DNA from: Colias croceus
Lineage: Eukaryota > Arthropoda > Insecta > Lepidoptera > Pieridae
Assembly (NCBI RefSeq): GCF_905220415.1
Contig: NC_059565.1
Span: 5,046,501 to 5,110,500, forward strand
DNA: 64,000 bases
Direction of reading: 5' to 3'
Below the pieces are notes generated by a model. That model ran no database searches and was not told the origin of the DNA. It saw nothing but the letters and a program-made list of their open reading frames with translations. The translations under genes were made by a program, and so were the position numbers. Positions 10,701 through 22,527 of this stretch are shown here, in pieces. Each line of letters starts with the position of its first letter. Position 1 is the stretch's first letter.

Positions 10701-13700
10701 TTTTTTTTATTTATCGTAGTTTCATGTCATTGATGTCATTTTTTTCTCAATTTATTGTAGTTTCGAACAATTTTGGTGTTATTTTAGGTCTAGACTGTCG
10801 TCCGTGGGTCCGTCTAGTGTGTCGGCTGCAAGCGCACCTGGCTGCGTGCGCGCATCCGCTCTGCGCGGCGCAGGCGCAGATCGTGGAACAGATTAAGGAG
10901 GTATTTAATTATCACTAGCCGTGCTCCGCGGTTTTATCCGTAGTGCTCCGCTCCTGTTGTTCTTAGCGATATGATATATAGCCTATAGCCTTCCTCGATG
11001 AATGGGCTATCTAACACCGAAAGAATTTTTCAAATCGGACCAGTAGTTTTCGAGATTAACGCGTTCAAACAAACAAACTCTTTTTTTATAATATTAGTAT
11101 AGATTCTTATGGTAATTTATTTTGAAAAAATTTTTTGGATGATGATAGTGAATAATTTTGTTTTTTGTTGAAACAAAATTTTTGTATAAATATTCAGTGC
11201 TAAAAAGTTATTGTTTTATTGATAAATAAATGCGATGACGATTTGAAGTTATCATGATGGTTAATATTTTTTTGTATTCAAATGCTTACACGTGTGATGT
11301 TATGAAGCGGAAGCGTAAGAAGTGAAACTTCTTTTTGACCTTACTTTTCAAAAAATAATATTTTACTATATGCAACTTTACAGAAATACGTCGAGTCACG
11401 TGTGGTAGGGATAAGAAAAAGATGGCGATGGCGATGGCGGTCACGCGTGACGAAAAAATGTTACACTAAATTTTTTTCCAACCCTTGATGAAAAGAAGTT
11501 TCACTTCATTATATTTATTTGCAAGAATGTAGTTACAAATTACAGATGTTTTAATTATAATATTATGTGGCTAATACATTCTACCCATTGATTGACTTCA
11601 AACACGACACTTCGAACACGACACTTCAATCACGACACTTCACACACGACACTTCACACACGACACTCCATCCAGACACTATAAATACGACACTTCAAAC
11701 CCGACACTTTAAAACACGACACTTCACACACGACACTTCACACACGACACTTCACACACGACACTTCAAACACGACACTTCACACACGACACTTCACACA
11801 CGACACTTCACACACGACACTTCAAAGACGACACTTCACACACGACACTTCAAAGACGACAGTTCACACACGACACTTCAAACACGACACTTCACACATG
11901 ACACTTCACACACGACACTTCAAACACGACACTTCACACACGACACTTCACACACGACACTTCACACACGACACTTCACACACGACACTTCAAAGACGAC
12001 ACTTCACACACGACACTTCAAATACGACACATCACACACGACACTTCACACACGACACTCCAACCAGACACTATAAATACGACACTTCACACACGACACT
12101 TCAAAACACATGACACTTCAAACACGACACTTCACACACGACACTTCACACACGAAACTTCACACACGACACTTCAAACATGACACTTCAAACACGACAC
12201 TTCACACACAACACTTCAAACACGACACTTCACACACGACACTCCATCCAGACACAATAAATACGACACTTCAAACACGACACTTCACACACGACACTTC
12301 ACACACGACACTTCAAACACGACACTTCACACACGACACTTATAAAAAGACACCACTTCAAACACGACACTTCACACACGACACTTCAAACACGACACTT
12401 CACACACGACACTTCAAACACGACACTTCACACACGACACTCCATCCAGACACAATAAATACGACACTTCAAACACGACTCTTCACACACGACACTTCAC
12501 ACACGACACTTCAAACACGACACTTCACACACGACACTTCAAAGACACCACTTCAAACACGACACTTCACACACGACACTTCACACACGACACTCCATCC
12601 AGACACAATAAATACGACACTTCAAACACGACACTTCACACACGACACTTCACACACGACACTTCAAACACGACACTTCACACATGACACTTCAAAGACA
12701 CCACTTCAAACACGAAACTTCACACACGACACTTCAAACACGACACTTCACACACGACACTCCATCCAGACACAATAAATACGACACTTCAAACACGACA
12801 CTTCAAACACGACACTTCACACACGACACTTCAAACACGACACTTCACACACGACACTTCACACACGACACTTCAAACACGACACTTCACACACGACACT
12901 TCACACACGACACTTCACACACGACACTTCACACACGACACTTCACACACGACACTTCAAAGACGACACTTCACACACGACACTTCAAACACGACACTTC
13001 ACACACGACACTCCATCCAGACACTTTAAATACGACACTTCACACACGACACTTCAAAACACATGACACTTCAAACACGACACCTCACACACGACACTTC
13101 AAACACGACACTTCACACACGACACTTCACACACGACACTTCAAACACGACACTTCAAACACGACACTTCACACACGACACTTCAAACACGACACTTCAC
13201 ACACGACACTCCATCCAGACACAATAAATACGACACTTCAAACACGACACTTCAAACACGACACTTCACACACGACATTTCAAACACGACACTTCAAACA
13301 CGACACTTCACACACGACACTTCACACACGACACTTCAAACACGACACTTCACACACGACACTTCAAAGACACCACTTCAAACACGACACTTCACACACG
13401 ACACTTCACACACGACACTCCATCCAGACACAATAAATACGACACTTCAAACACGACACTTCACACACGACACTTCACACACGACACTTCACACATGACA
13501 CTTCAAAGACACCACTTCAAACACGAAACTTCACACACGACACTTCAAACACGACACTTCACACACGACACTCCATCCAGACACAATAAATACGACACTT
13601 CAAACACGACACTTCAAACACGACACTTCACACACGACACTTCACACACGACACTTCACACACGACACTTCAAACACGACACTTCACACACGACACTTCA

Positions 13701-16700
13701 CACACGACACTTCACACACGACACTTCACACACGACACTTCACACACGACACTTCAAAGACGACACTTCACACACGACACTTCAAACACGACACTTCACA
13801 CACGACACTCCATCCAGACACTTTAAATACGACACTTCACACACGACACTTCAAAACACATGACACTTCAAACACGACACCTCACACACGACACTTCAAA
13901 CACGACACTTCACACACGACACTTCACACACGACACTTCAAACACGACACTTCAAACACGACACTTCACACACGACACTTCAAACACGACACTTCACACA
14001 CGACACTCCATCCAGACACAATAAATACGACACTTCAAACACGACACTTCAAACACGACACTTCACACACGACATTTCAAACACGACACTTCAAACACGA
14101 CACTTCACACACGACACTTCAAACACGACACTTCAAACACGACACTTCACACACGACATTTCAAACACGACACTTCAAACACGACACTTCACACACGACA
14201 CTTCAAACACGACACTTCACACACGACACTCCATCCAGACACTTTAAATACGACACTTCACACACGACACTTCAAAACACATGACACTTCAAACACGACA
14301 CTTCACACACGACACTTCAAACACGACACTTCACACACGACACTTCACACACGACACTTCAAACACGACACTTCAAACACGACACTTCACACACGACACT
14401 TCAAACACGACACTTCACACACGACACTTCAAACACGACACTTCACACACGACACTCCATCCAGACACAATAAATACGACACTTCAAACACGACACTTCA
14501 CACACGACACTTCAAACACGACACTTCACACACGACACTTCAAAGACACCACTTCAAACACGACACTTCACACACGACACTCCAACCAGACACAATAAAT
14601 ACGACACTTCAAACACGACACTTCACACACGACACTTCACACACGACACTTCAAACACGACACTTCACACATGACACTTCAAAGACACCACTTCAAACAC
14701 GACACTTCACACACGACACTTCAAACACGACACCTCACACACGACACTTCAAACACGACACTTCAAACACGACACTTCAAACACGACACTTCACACACGA
14801 CACTTCAAACACGACACTTCACACACGACACTTCAAACACGACACTTCACACACGACACTTCAAAGACACCACTTCAAACACGACATTTCACACACGACA
14901 CTTCGCACACGACACTTCACACACGACACTTCACACACGACACTTCAAAGACGACACTTTACACACGACACTTCAAAGACGACACTTCACACACGACACT
15001 TCAAACACGACACTTCAAAGACGACAGTTCACACACGACACTTCAAACACAACACTTCACACATGACACTTCACACACGACACTTCACACACGACACTTC
15101 AAACACGACACTTCACACACGAGACATCAAAGACGACACTTCAAAGACACCACTTCAAACACGACACTTCACATACGACACTTCAAACACGACACTTCAA
15201 ACACGACACTTCACACACGACACTTCAAACACGACACTTCACACACGACACTCCATCCAGACACAATAAATACGACACTTCACACACGACACTTCACACA
15301 CGACACTTCAAACACGACACTTCACACACGACACTTCAAAGACACCACTTCAAACACGACACTTCACACACGACACTTCAAACACGACACCTCACACACG
15401 ACACTTCAAACACGACACTTCAAACACGACACTTCACACACGACACTTCAAACACGACACTTCACACACGGCACTTCAAACACGACACTTCGCACACGAC
15501 ACTTCACACACGACACTTCACACACGACACTTCAAAGACGACACTTCACACACGACACTTCAAAGACGACACTTCACACACGACACTTCAAACACGACAC
15601 TTCAAAGATGACAGTTCACACACGACACTTCAAACACAACACTTCACACATGACACTTCACACACGACACTTCAAACACGACACTTCACACACGACACTC
15701 CATCCAGACACAATAAATACGACACTTCAAACACGACACTTCACACACGACACTTCACACACGACACTTCAAACACGACACTTCACACACGACACTTCAA
15801 AGACACCACTTCAAACACGACACTTCACACACGACACTTCAAACACGACACCTCACACACGACACTTCAAACACGACACTTCAAACACGACACTTCAAAC
15901 ACGACACTTCACACACGAAACTTCACACACGACACTCCATCCAGACACAATAAATACGACACTTCAAACACGACACTTCACACACGACACTTCACACACG
16001 ACACTTCACACACGACACTTCAAACACGACACTTCACACACGACACTTCACACACGACACTTCACACACGACACTTCACACACGACACTTCAAAGATGAC
16101 ACTTCACACACGACACTTCAAACACGACACTTCACACACGACACTTCAAACACGACACTTCAAACACGAAACTTCAAACACGACACTTAACACACGACAC
16201 TTCAAACACGACACTTCACACACGACACTCCATCCAGACACTATAAATACGACACTTCAAACACGACACTTTAAAGCACGACACTTCACACACGACACTT
16301 CAAAGACGACACTTCACACACGACACTTCAAAGACGACACTTCACACACGACACTTCAAAGACGACACTTCACACACGACACTTCAAACACGACACTTCA
16401 AAGATGACAGTTCACACACGACACTTCAAACACAACACTTCACACATGACACTTCACACACGACACTTCACACACGACACTTCACACACGACACTTCACA
16501 CACGACACTTCACACACGACACTTCAAACACGACACTATAAATACGACACTTCAAACACGACACTTCAAACACGACACTTCACACACGACACTTCACACA
16601 CGACACTTCAAACACGACACTTCAAACACGACACTTCACACACGACACTTCACACACGAGACATCAAAGACGACACTTCAAAGACACCACTTCACACACG

Positions 16701-19700
16701 ACACTTCAAAGACACCACTTCACACACGACACTTCAAACACGACACTTCACACACGACACTTCAAACACGACACTTCAAACACGACACTTCAAACACGAC
16801 ACTTCACACACGTCACTTCAAACACGACACTTCAAAGACGACAGTTCACACACGACACTTCAAACACAACACTTCACACATGACACTTCACACACGACAC
16901 TTCACACACGACACTTCACACACGACACTTCACACACGACACTTCACACACGACACTTCACACACGACACTTCAAACACGACACTTCACACACGACACTT
17001 CAAACACGACACTTCAAACACGACACTTCACACACGACACTTCAAACACGACACTTCACACACGGCACTTCAAACACGACACTATAAATACGACACTTCA
17101 CACACGACACTTCAAGCACGACACTTCACACATGACACTTCGCACACGACACTTCACACACGACACTTCAAACACGACACTTCAAACACGACACTTCACA
17201 CACGACACTTCACACACGACATTCAAAGACGACACTTCAAACACGACACTTCAAAGACACCACTTCAAACACGACACTTCAAACACGACACTTCACACAC
17301 GACACTTCAAACTCGACACTTCATACACGACACTTCAAACTCGACACTACACACAGACACTACGAATACGATACATAACACCTGACACTTCAAAATCGAC
17401 ACTTTATACATGACACTTCAAACTCGACATTACACACAGACTACGAATACGATAATTACTACTGAACCAATTTTCATGAAATTTGGTACGGAGATATTTT
17501 GATACCCGAGAAAGGACATAAGCTACTTTTTACTCCGGGACATAGGATAGGTTTTATCTCGGATATCCCACGGAAACGGGAACTATGCGGGTGTTTCTTT
17601 GACTGCGCGGGCGGAAAGCTAGTAATCTTTACTAATATTATAAAGCTGAAGAGTTTGTTTGTTTGTTTGTTTGAACGCGCTAATCTCAGGAACTACTGGG
17701 CCGATTTGAAAAATTCTTTTGGTTATACAATATAGCCCATTTATCGAGGAAGTCTATAGGCTATAATATATCATCACGCTAAGACCAACAGGAGCAGAGC
17801 AATGCGAGTGTAATTTACAGTAGGGATAATAGTGGTGTTGTGCACAACAGACGGACAGCCTGGCGGCGCGGCTGCACGGGCTGTGCGTGGAGCGGCAGCG
17901 CGCGAACGCCCGCGCGGCCGAGCGCCTCGCGCGCGCACGCGACCTCGCGCACCACCTCGCGCGCTGCAACGCGACGCTCACCACAGTGAGTCTATCAATC
18001 CTACTTATACATTTACAGTACTCCAAAAGTAATAATGCACATGCAAATCTTCGTTAATTGTCGTATTTCCAAAATGTATTTCATTTGACTAAAAAAATTT
18101 TACTAAATTATGCATGAAGAAAATGCATTTGACCACTTAGATACATATTGTCTTCAGATGCTCGAGGAATATGACAGTTACCGAACTGTGAAGAAGATTT
18201 CTATTTGCATTATCACTTTTGGAGTACTGTAAATACTTTGAGGATATTTTGCGATTTCTCAAAAGCACTTGGGCTTGTATAACATTCTACAAAGTCAAAT
18301 TTCTTCTAACTTTCAAACGTCACATGTCAAAATTCAAATTTCAAACTCCAAATTCAAATTCAAATTCAAAATATCAAATTTCAAATTCAAATCAAATCAA
18401 GGGTTGTCCCATAACATTTCTTTCTTTGTTATTGTCATTATTTTTGTTAGATATTGTTTGGGAATAAATAAATAAATCCTACTAATATTATAAATGCGAA
18501 AGTTTGTGAGGATGTGTGTGTATGTGTTTGTTACTCTTTCAAGCAAATACTACTAAACCGATTACAATGAAATTTAGCACACATATAGAGGGTAACTTGG
18601 ATTAACGCATAGGGTAGGTTTTATCCCGGAAATTCCACGGGAACGGGAACTATACGGGTTTTTCTTTCAAAACGCGGACGAAGCCGCAGGCGGAAAGCTA
18701 GTAAAACGGAAATGCATGAAATCAGGAATTGTATACAAATCCTAGGAAATGTGTACAATTCCTATACCATTCAGGAAATGTAAAAATATATTGTTTAAAA
18801 AACTATTTAATGCATAGATATCCTAGGAAATATATAATTTTCCTCGGAATTGTATATAATTCCAATATCGTATTAGGAAATGTATAAAGTAAATGCTTTC
18901 TGTAATAAAACACGTTGTTATAATAGCACTTATTGAGACAATCGGGTACCAGTCATACCGTAAAATAATAATTTCATATTATCTATTATTCTTCATATTA
19001 TCTCACTAATTAACATTTCTAAAATCAACTATCTATTAACTTTTAACGTAAGTATCACACGATAAAATATTATTTATTCTTATAAAATCAAATTTTCACT
19101 TGGAAAGTAATCAGTCCCCTCGTCCCGCTGTCCCCGCGTATATCAATATCTGAAATGTTTTACATTTCCGATTGCTATTTAGGAAATGTATAGATTTCCT
19201 AGGAAATGTGTAATGTGAAAGTATAAAATAATTTATTTTACACATTTCCGTGCGATTTTAGGAATTACATACATTTCCTAGGAATTGTGTATAACGACGG
19301 ATTACATACAATTCCGTTAAAATGTACATAAATAAATAATATAATAAATCAATATTTCAGGACAATTTTCACACACGGCACGATCTGATCCCATACTAAG
19401 CTTTCGCTTGTGTTATGGAAACCAGATAGCTGAACATTATTTATTTGCCTTAGGGCCGATTTTTCAATGCCCAGATAAACAGTCTAATAACTACCCCTCG
19501 AATAGATTTATTCAATTGCTTATCTAACTCATAACGGCTCGCCTATTTTTCAATCGTGATTTATTTGATGAATAACTATCTGCCCAAATATTTCCATATT
19601 GGCAGCTCTGCTCTTGGAGTGGCGAAACAAACATATTAAATTAGTCAGGTTAGAGCGGGATAGAGTCAACTTGCAATATGTCAACAACCGTCATTATGAC

Positions 19701-20487
19701 TCACGTCAAGAGTGCATTTTAAGTTTATCTTGTGTTCTATGATTGTTGATTATTGTTTTGATTCGAGTAAAGAGTTTTGATTAAATTTGTGTTAAAATTT
19801 ATATATTTTACGATGGAAACGACATAAAGGCAGCGTCCGGCAAATTTTCAATGGCATGATCATCAGTAGGTACTATCAAAAACATCAATTTCAATATGAT
19901 TTTAATTGATAATTATTTTATAGAAAGAGGCTTTATTGTAAAAATTCTACGCTCTATGTTATTACATACGAAAATATCCCAAATTTGACGCGTCAGTTGT
20001 CAACTCAAACGGCTAATCGTCGAATAGCACGCTATCTGGCCGTTGGAGCAGCAGATAGATTTATTCCTCAAATAACGTAGTTATTCGATAGATAAGTCCT
20101 ATTCGTCTATTGAAAAATTGAATATTTTGTTAACTGAAGAATAAAGTCTATCTAGCTGTTTATCTGGGCATTGAAAAATCGGCCCTTAGAGCCGATTTTT
20201 CAATCCTTGGTTAAAATTTATCCGTCCAATAAAGTATTACACGAACATATTAAAATGTCACCTGTAAACTGTCAAATATGGACAATTAGATTATTAGACT
20301 ACATTTTTGGAATCGTAGTTTAATACGTTATACGATGAATAGGTAAGTTTTAAACAACGATTGAAAAATCAGCCCTTAATATATTTATTATTATCTTTTT
20401 CAGACTTTGCGTGACGTGAACGAATTAAATTCTCTACTGCCAGAAGATAAACGATTGGAACCTTTTGTGTGGAAACCGAAGAAATAG
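7754..20487 (+). CDS. BORCS5: BORCS5 (myrlysin), BORC complex subunit 5
   Basis: A subunit of BORC, the lysosomal-surface complex that recruits ARL8 and kinesins to move lysosomes outward. Seven coding exons join in phase: 7754-7844, 8959-9069, 9636-9796, 10075-10150, 10788-10900, 17851-17985 and 20404-20487 (stop TAG). The product is 256 aa; human has 196, and the excess is in the N-terminal low-complexity part. The start MGSEQS is the N-myristoylation signal that anchors the protein (Gly2). The conserved core is RDIVVVKAATDTQ (residues 100-112), LQEIPTF (120-126) and the C-terminal ELNSLLPEDKRLEPF. Exons 5-6 are GC-rich and probably helical, with many Ala, Arg and Leu. Intron 5 (10901-17850) contains the 5.8-kb minisatellite. 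Polyadenylation signals AATAAA follow at 20491 and about 20568. Confidence 0.95.
7871..8034 (-). mobile_element. Truncated Helitron, family B
   Basis: Minus-strand family B interior with the 'ccgcccgcgttttcaaagaa' end. The 5' end is lost. It lies in BORCS5 intron 1, 27 bp from the exon 1 donor. Confidence 0.7.
8083..8262 (-). mobile_element. Non-autonomous Helitron, family D
   Basis: CTAG at 8083 followed by cggtccgccccggcttcgcc. The other end carries 'tatatatgtatagat'. It lies in BORCS5 intron 1. Confidence 0.8.
8373..8555 (-). mobile_element. Non-autonomous Helitron, chimera of family D and C
   Basis: The 3' end is family D (ggtccgccccggcttcgcc) but the rest, with 'gagtaacagacagacagaca' and 'ttataatattagtatgga', is family C. 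This is a mosaic copy. Confidence 0.75.
8790..8876. mobile_element. TTAA-flanked mini-MITE
   Basis: An 87-bp unit flanked by TTAA on both sides, with the perfect hairpin ACACAATAGA / TCTATTGTGT. It is one of four copies (also 26892, 42108, 58580). TTAA is the piggyBac target, but no transposase is present. Confidence 0.6.
9184..9380 (-). mobile_element. Non-autonomous Helitron, family A, degenerate ends
   Basis: Minus-strand family A body 'gctccgctcctgttggtctt' to 'gttcaaacaaacaaacaaac'. The CTAG end is mutated. It lies in BORCS5 intron 2. Confidence 0.7.
9565..9617 (+). repeat. Tail of a TTTGAG-ended repeat at exon 3 acceptor
   Basis: 'aagtgcttctataagaagtc' followed by 'aaatgtttgagttta' is shared with 33606-33655, 57343-57404 and (minus) 44717-44800. 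This copy runs into the polypyrimidine tract of the BORCS5 exon 3 acceptor at 9635. Confidence 0.55.
9824..10011 (+). mobile_element. Non-autonomous Helitron, family A
   Basis: Starts TCTATACTAATATTATAAAG and ends accgcgaagcgcagCTAG. It lies in BORCS5 intron 3, 28 bp after the donor. Confidence 0.85.
10200..10520. repeat. Diverged interspersed repeat in BORCS5 intron 4
   Basis: 'acttctgacacgtatgctcg' and 'catcacgtcatggagtaagg' are shared, inverted, with 30645-30785. The first motif also occurs in the X segment at 40484-40743. Confidence 0.4.
10914..11103 (-). mobile_element. Non-autonomous Helitron, family A
   Basis: CTAG at 10914-10917 then ccgtgctccgcggttttat. The other end is 'ataatattagtataga'. 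It begins 13 bp downstream of the BORCS5 exon 5 boundary. Confidence 0.85.
11321..11506. mobile_element. MITE with GTGAAACTTCTT ends
   Basis: 186 bp from 'agtgaaacttctt' to 'aagaagtttcact'. It has the same interior as 4379-4553 and an extra small GGCGAT repeat. It lies just before the minisatellite. Confidence 0.65.
11598..17450 (+). repeat. 14-bp minisatellite, about 5.85 kb, in BORCS5 intron 5
   Basis: About 400 head-to-tail copies of a 14-bp unit, CACGACACTTCA followed by CA or AA. Common variants are CAAAGACGACACTTC, a CAAAGACACCACTTC insertion, and a 'ctccatccagacac' + 'aataaatacgac' cassette recurring every 150-250 bp. The plus strand has almost no G outside the one G per unit. Units decay near 17330-17450 (actcgacac, acacagacactac). 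Three units (42 nt) make a 14-aa open repeat in all plus frames, which explains the long frames reading HTRHFKHDTSHTTL. There is no sign that these are translated. The array is on the sense strand of BORCS5, so it should be transcribed and spliced out. Confidence 0.97.
17455..17622 (+). mobile_element. Helitron 3' part joined to the minisatellite
   Basis: Family C/B body 'gaaccaattttcatgaaatt' to gcgggcggaaagCTAG. The 5' end is missing and the minisatellite abuts the break. The array may have grown inside this element. Confidence 0.75.
17626..17812 (+). mobile_element. Non-autonomous Helitron, family A, 3' end lost
   Basis: Starts TCTTTACTAATATTATAAAG. It loses identity after 'ggagcagagcaatgcgagtg', 39 bp before the BORCS5 exon 6 acceptor. 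Confidence 0.75.
18010..18234. mobile_element. 220-bp inverted-repeat MITE
   Basis: Ends 'acagtactccaaaagt' and its inverse 'acttttggagtactgt', with further pairing of 'atgcaaat' and 'atttgcat'. It begins 25 bp after the BORCS5 exon 6 donor. Confidence 0.7.
18318..18395 (+). repeat. AATTCA short tandem repeat
   Basis: A run of imperfect aattca/aaattc units (aattcaaattcaaattca) in BORCS5 intron 6. Confidence 0.6.
18478..18701 (+). mobile_element. Non-autonomous Helitron, family B, full length
   Basis: Starts TCCTACTAATATTATAAATG and ends with the hairpin aacgcggacgaagccgcagg then cggaaagCTAG. Confidence 0.88.
18711..19325. repeat. Cluster of AGGAAATGTGTA / TACACATTTCC motifs
   Basis: About twenty near-copies of aggaa(a/t)tgt(g/a)ta, on both strands, often meeting at the palindrome TTTCCTAGGAAA. 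Spacing is irregular. I do not recognise the family. Confidence 0.6.
19350..19440 (-). mobile_element. SINE 3' fragment
   Basis: Contains 'cacacggcacgatctgatcc' and 'catactaagctttcgcttgt', the tail part of the SINE complete at 58175-58438. Confidence 0.7.
19453..20185. mobile_element. PIF/Harbinger-like MITE, 733 bp
   Basis: A perfect 30-bp terminal inverted repeat beginning GGGCCGATTTTTCAATGCCC, flanked by TTA (19450-19452 and 20186-20188). The TTA duplication and the GGGCC start fit PIF/Harbinger. No transposase was seen inside. Confidence 0.85.
20189..20375. mobile_element. PIF/Harbinger-like MITE, 187 bp
   Basis: Ends GAGCCGATTTTTCAATC and, inverted, GGGCTGATTTTTCAATC. It is flanked by TTA on both sides and shares the left TTA with the previous MITE. 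It ends 28 bp before BORCS5 exon 7. Confidence 0.85.
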
Positions 20488-20489
20488 TT

Positions 20490-20573
20490 AAATAAATATT
20501 ATATGGAAACTATACTTACCTGTTTGTAACTAGGTAAATCGTGTATGATCTCTTCATAGGTTTTATGTTAATA
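20490..20573 (+). terminator. BORCS5 3' UTR with polyadenylation signals
   Basis: AATAAA occurs 4 bp after the stop codon (taaataaatatta) and again near 20568 (ttaataaag). The second is the more likely one for a normal 3' UTR. Confidence 0.55.
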
Positions 20574-20626
20574 AAGACTATTATAATATAACTGTGTTTC
20601 GTTATTTCGTCTCCATATTATTATAA

Positions 20627-21320
20627 AATAAAGTAATATGTTGTGTCTGTCTGTCTGATCGAGATTAGCTCGGAAACTGCTGCATTGATTTTCATTGTTT
20701 TCACAAAAACATTTTACTTCCGTTAAAATTTTCTTTTTTACACTACACACTATAAAACAAAGTCTGTCCGTCGGTTCGAGATAAGCTAAAAAACTGCTGC
20801 ACTGATTTTCATTGTTTTCATTAAAGCATGATCTATAGAAATTTTTATTTATAATTTGCCTTAAAATGGCGCTATTAGTGTTAATTTACTTGCAACACGC
20901 GGGTGAAGCCGCGGGTTTTAACTATCATGCAATAAAAATCCTACTCGTTAGATATATAAATTTCAATAACACAGGTTATCTATATCTATACATATAATAA
21001 AATCGTAGGAAAGTCAAAACTGTACATTGAATATTTTTTTTAAAGAATACCTGGGCCGTGATCTATAATCGATATAGAAGCCAAAAACATAGTTTTTAGA
21101 ATTTTTGTCTGTTTGTCTGTTTGTCTGTTTGTCTGTATGTTTGTCTGAGCTAATCTCGAAAAGTACTGCATAGATTGACTTCAAATTTTGCATGAATATT
21201 ACTAACAGGTCGGGTGAGGCTATAGGCTACATATTATCAAGCTATCACCTACGGGGGAGGAGCTGTGAACCTTTATTTTTCTTACGTATTCCGTGTATTA
21301 CGACAGCGTACAATCTAAAG
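20627..21320. repeat. Degenerate Helitron-like repeats and CTGT tracts
   Basis: Two related blocks each carry 'ctgctgca(t/c)tgattttcat', one ending 'cacgcgggtgaagccgcggg' (20895-20920). A third block at 21107-21290 starts with a GTCTGTTT run. No gene seen. Confidence 0.4.
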
Positions 21321-21367
21321 ACTCATGTTTAAATGTTGGTTTCGAGTAAGCCATGCTATTATCTAGC

Positions 21368-21695
21368 TTTACAAAATAAAAACTATGTCATTTACGTAAT
21401 TTGGGCAGAGAAACAGTTTAATGAATTTAGTAGTATAAAGACAAATTAGAAACAGCGCCATCTATTAAATGTTATAAAAATCAAATCAATTTACACGTTA
21501 ACTATTGGAAATTAATAATCAAATGACGCATATATAAATGTTGTTTGACAATATCTATATTGACACTATAAAAATTATGCCATTTAAGTAACTTGGGAAG
21601 AGAAACATAGCTTAAAGAATGTAAGTTGTATAATGTTAATTTTGTAACAGCGCCATCTATGAGATTTCGTAAAAATCAAATCAATTTACATGTTA
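21368..21695 (+). repeat. Diverged direct duplication, 200-bp period
   Basis: Copy 1 is 21368-21501 and copy 2 is 21568-21695. Both contain ataaaaa(c/t)tatg(t/c)catt, 'cagcgccatctat' and 'aatcaaatcaatttaca'. Identity is visibly partial, so this is old. Confidence 0.6.
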
Positions 21696-21971
21696 ACACT
21701 ACTGAACACAATGTTAAAAATTAATAATTTAAATATAATTATGTTATTTATTTATTTAACTCTTTAACCCATATCTTCCGTTCCCATAAGATATATTTCG
21801 TGTAAATAATAAACTACATTTTTTTAAAGTGAGGGTAGATGTTTATTATTTTAAGTAAAAATAGACACCATTATCTACAGTTAATCTAATGATTGTGTTC
21901 CAAAGAGTATACTAATATATTGTTGTGTTCATTAGTTACAATTTTAAAAATCTTCGTGTTCTATAAATTTA

Positions 21972-22165
21972 CTAGCTTACCGCCCGCGGCTTCGTCCGCT
22001 TTGTCTAAAACCTAATAAATTATGTACTAAAACCTTCCTCTTGAATCAGTCTATCTATTAAAAAAACCGCATCAAAATCTGTTGCGAAGTTTTAAAGATT
22101 TAAGCATACAAAGGGACATAGGGACACAGAAAGCGACTTTTTTCATACTATGTAGTGATATTTAT
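21972..22165 (-). mobile_element. Helitron, family F
   Basis: CTAG then cttaccgcccgcggcttcgt. The interior 'ccttcctcttgaatcagtct' is shared with 35130-35280. The 5' end was not located. Confidence 0.65.
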
Positions 22166-22527
22166 AAAGCAATTGAATGCCATAAAACCAAAAATATCAA
22201 ATGCAATCTTCGTGTTTTGTGAATTTTCACCATCATGCGTTCCCACAAAAGGTAAGTTGTTACTTACAGGTATTTATTGAAATGAAATGAAATGAAATGA
22301 ATGATTCTTTTATTATTTTGAGGTGCATTGGGAACAGAAGTTTTTGATAAAATTTTATTTGTAAGTAGCTTTTTTTATAGATTTACAGTTAACTTTTGAT
22401 TTTTTTATTTACAGATTCAATGCTAATAAAATTATATCGCCTTTGGAAGACGATTTCTGCTGATATTTTTACTACACCACTTGAAAATTGATGATTTGAT
22501 GATAAAATCAGTAGCAGCGAGGATTAA

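Noticed and set aside
11567..17413. Eleven or so long plus-strand open frames reading His/Thr-rich 14-residue repeats
   Set aside because: They are a by-product of a 14-bp repeat with no stop in any plus frame. They lie in an intron of BORCS5 and overlap in several frames at once.
11598..17450. CRISPR-like array
   Set aside because: The units are contiguous 14-mers without unique spacers, and the genome is clearly animal.
17754..18032. Frames in both strands around 17.8-18.0 kb
   Set aside because: They are shadows of the GC-rich BORCS5 exon 6, which reads in phase on the plus strand.
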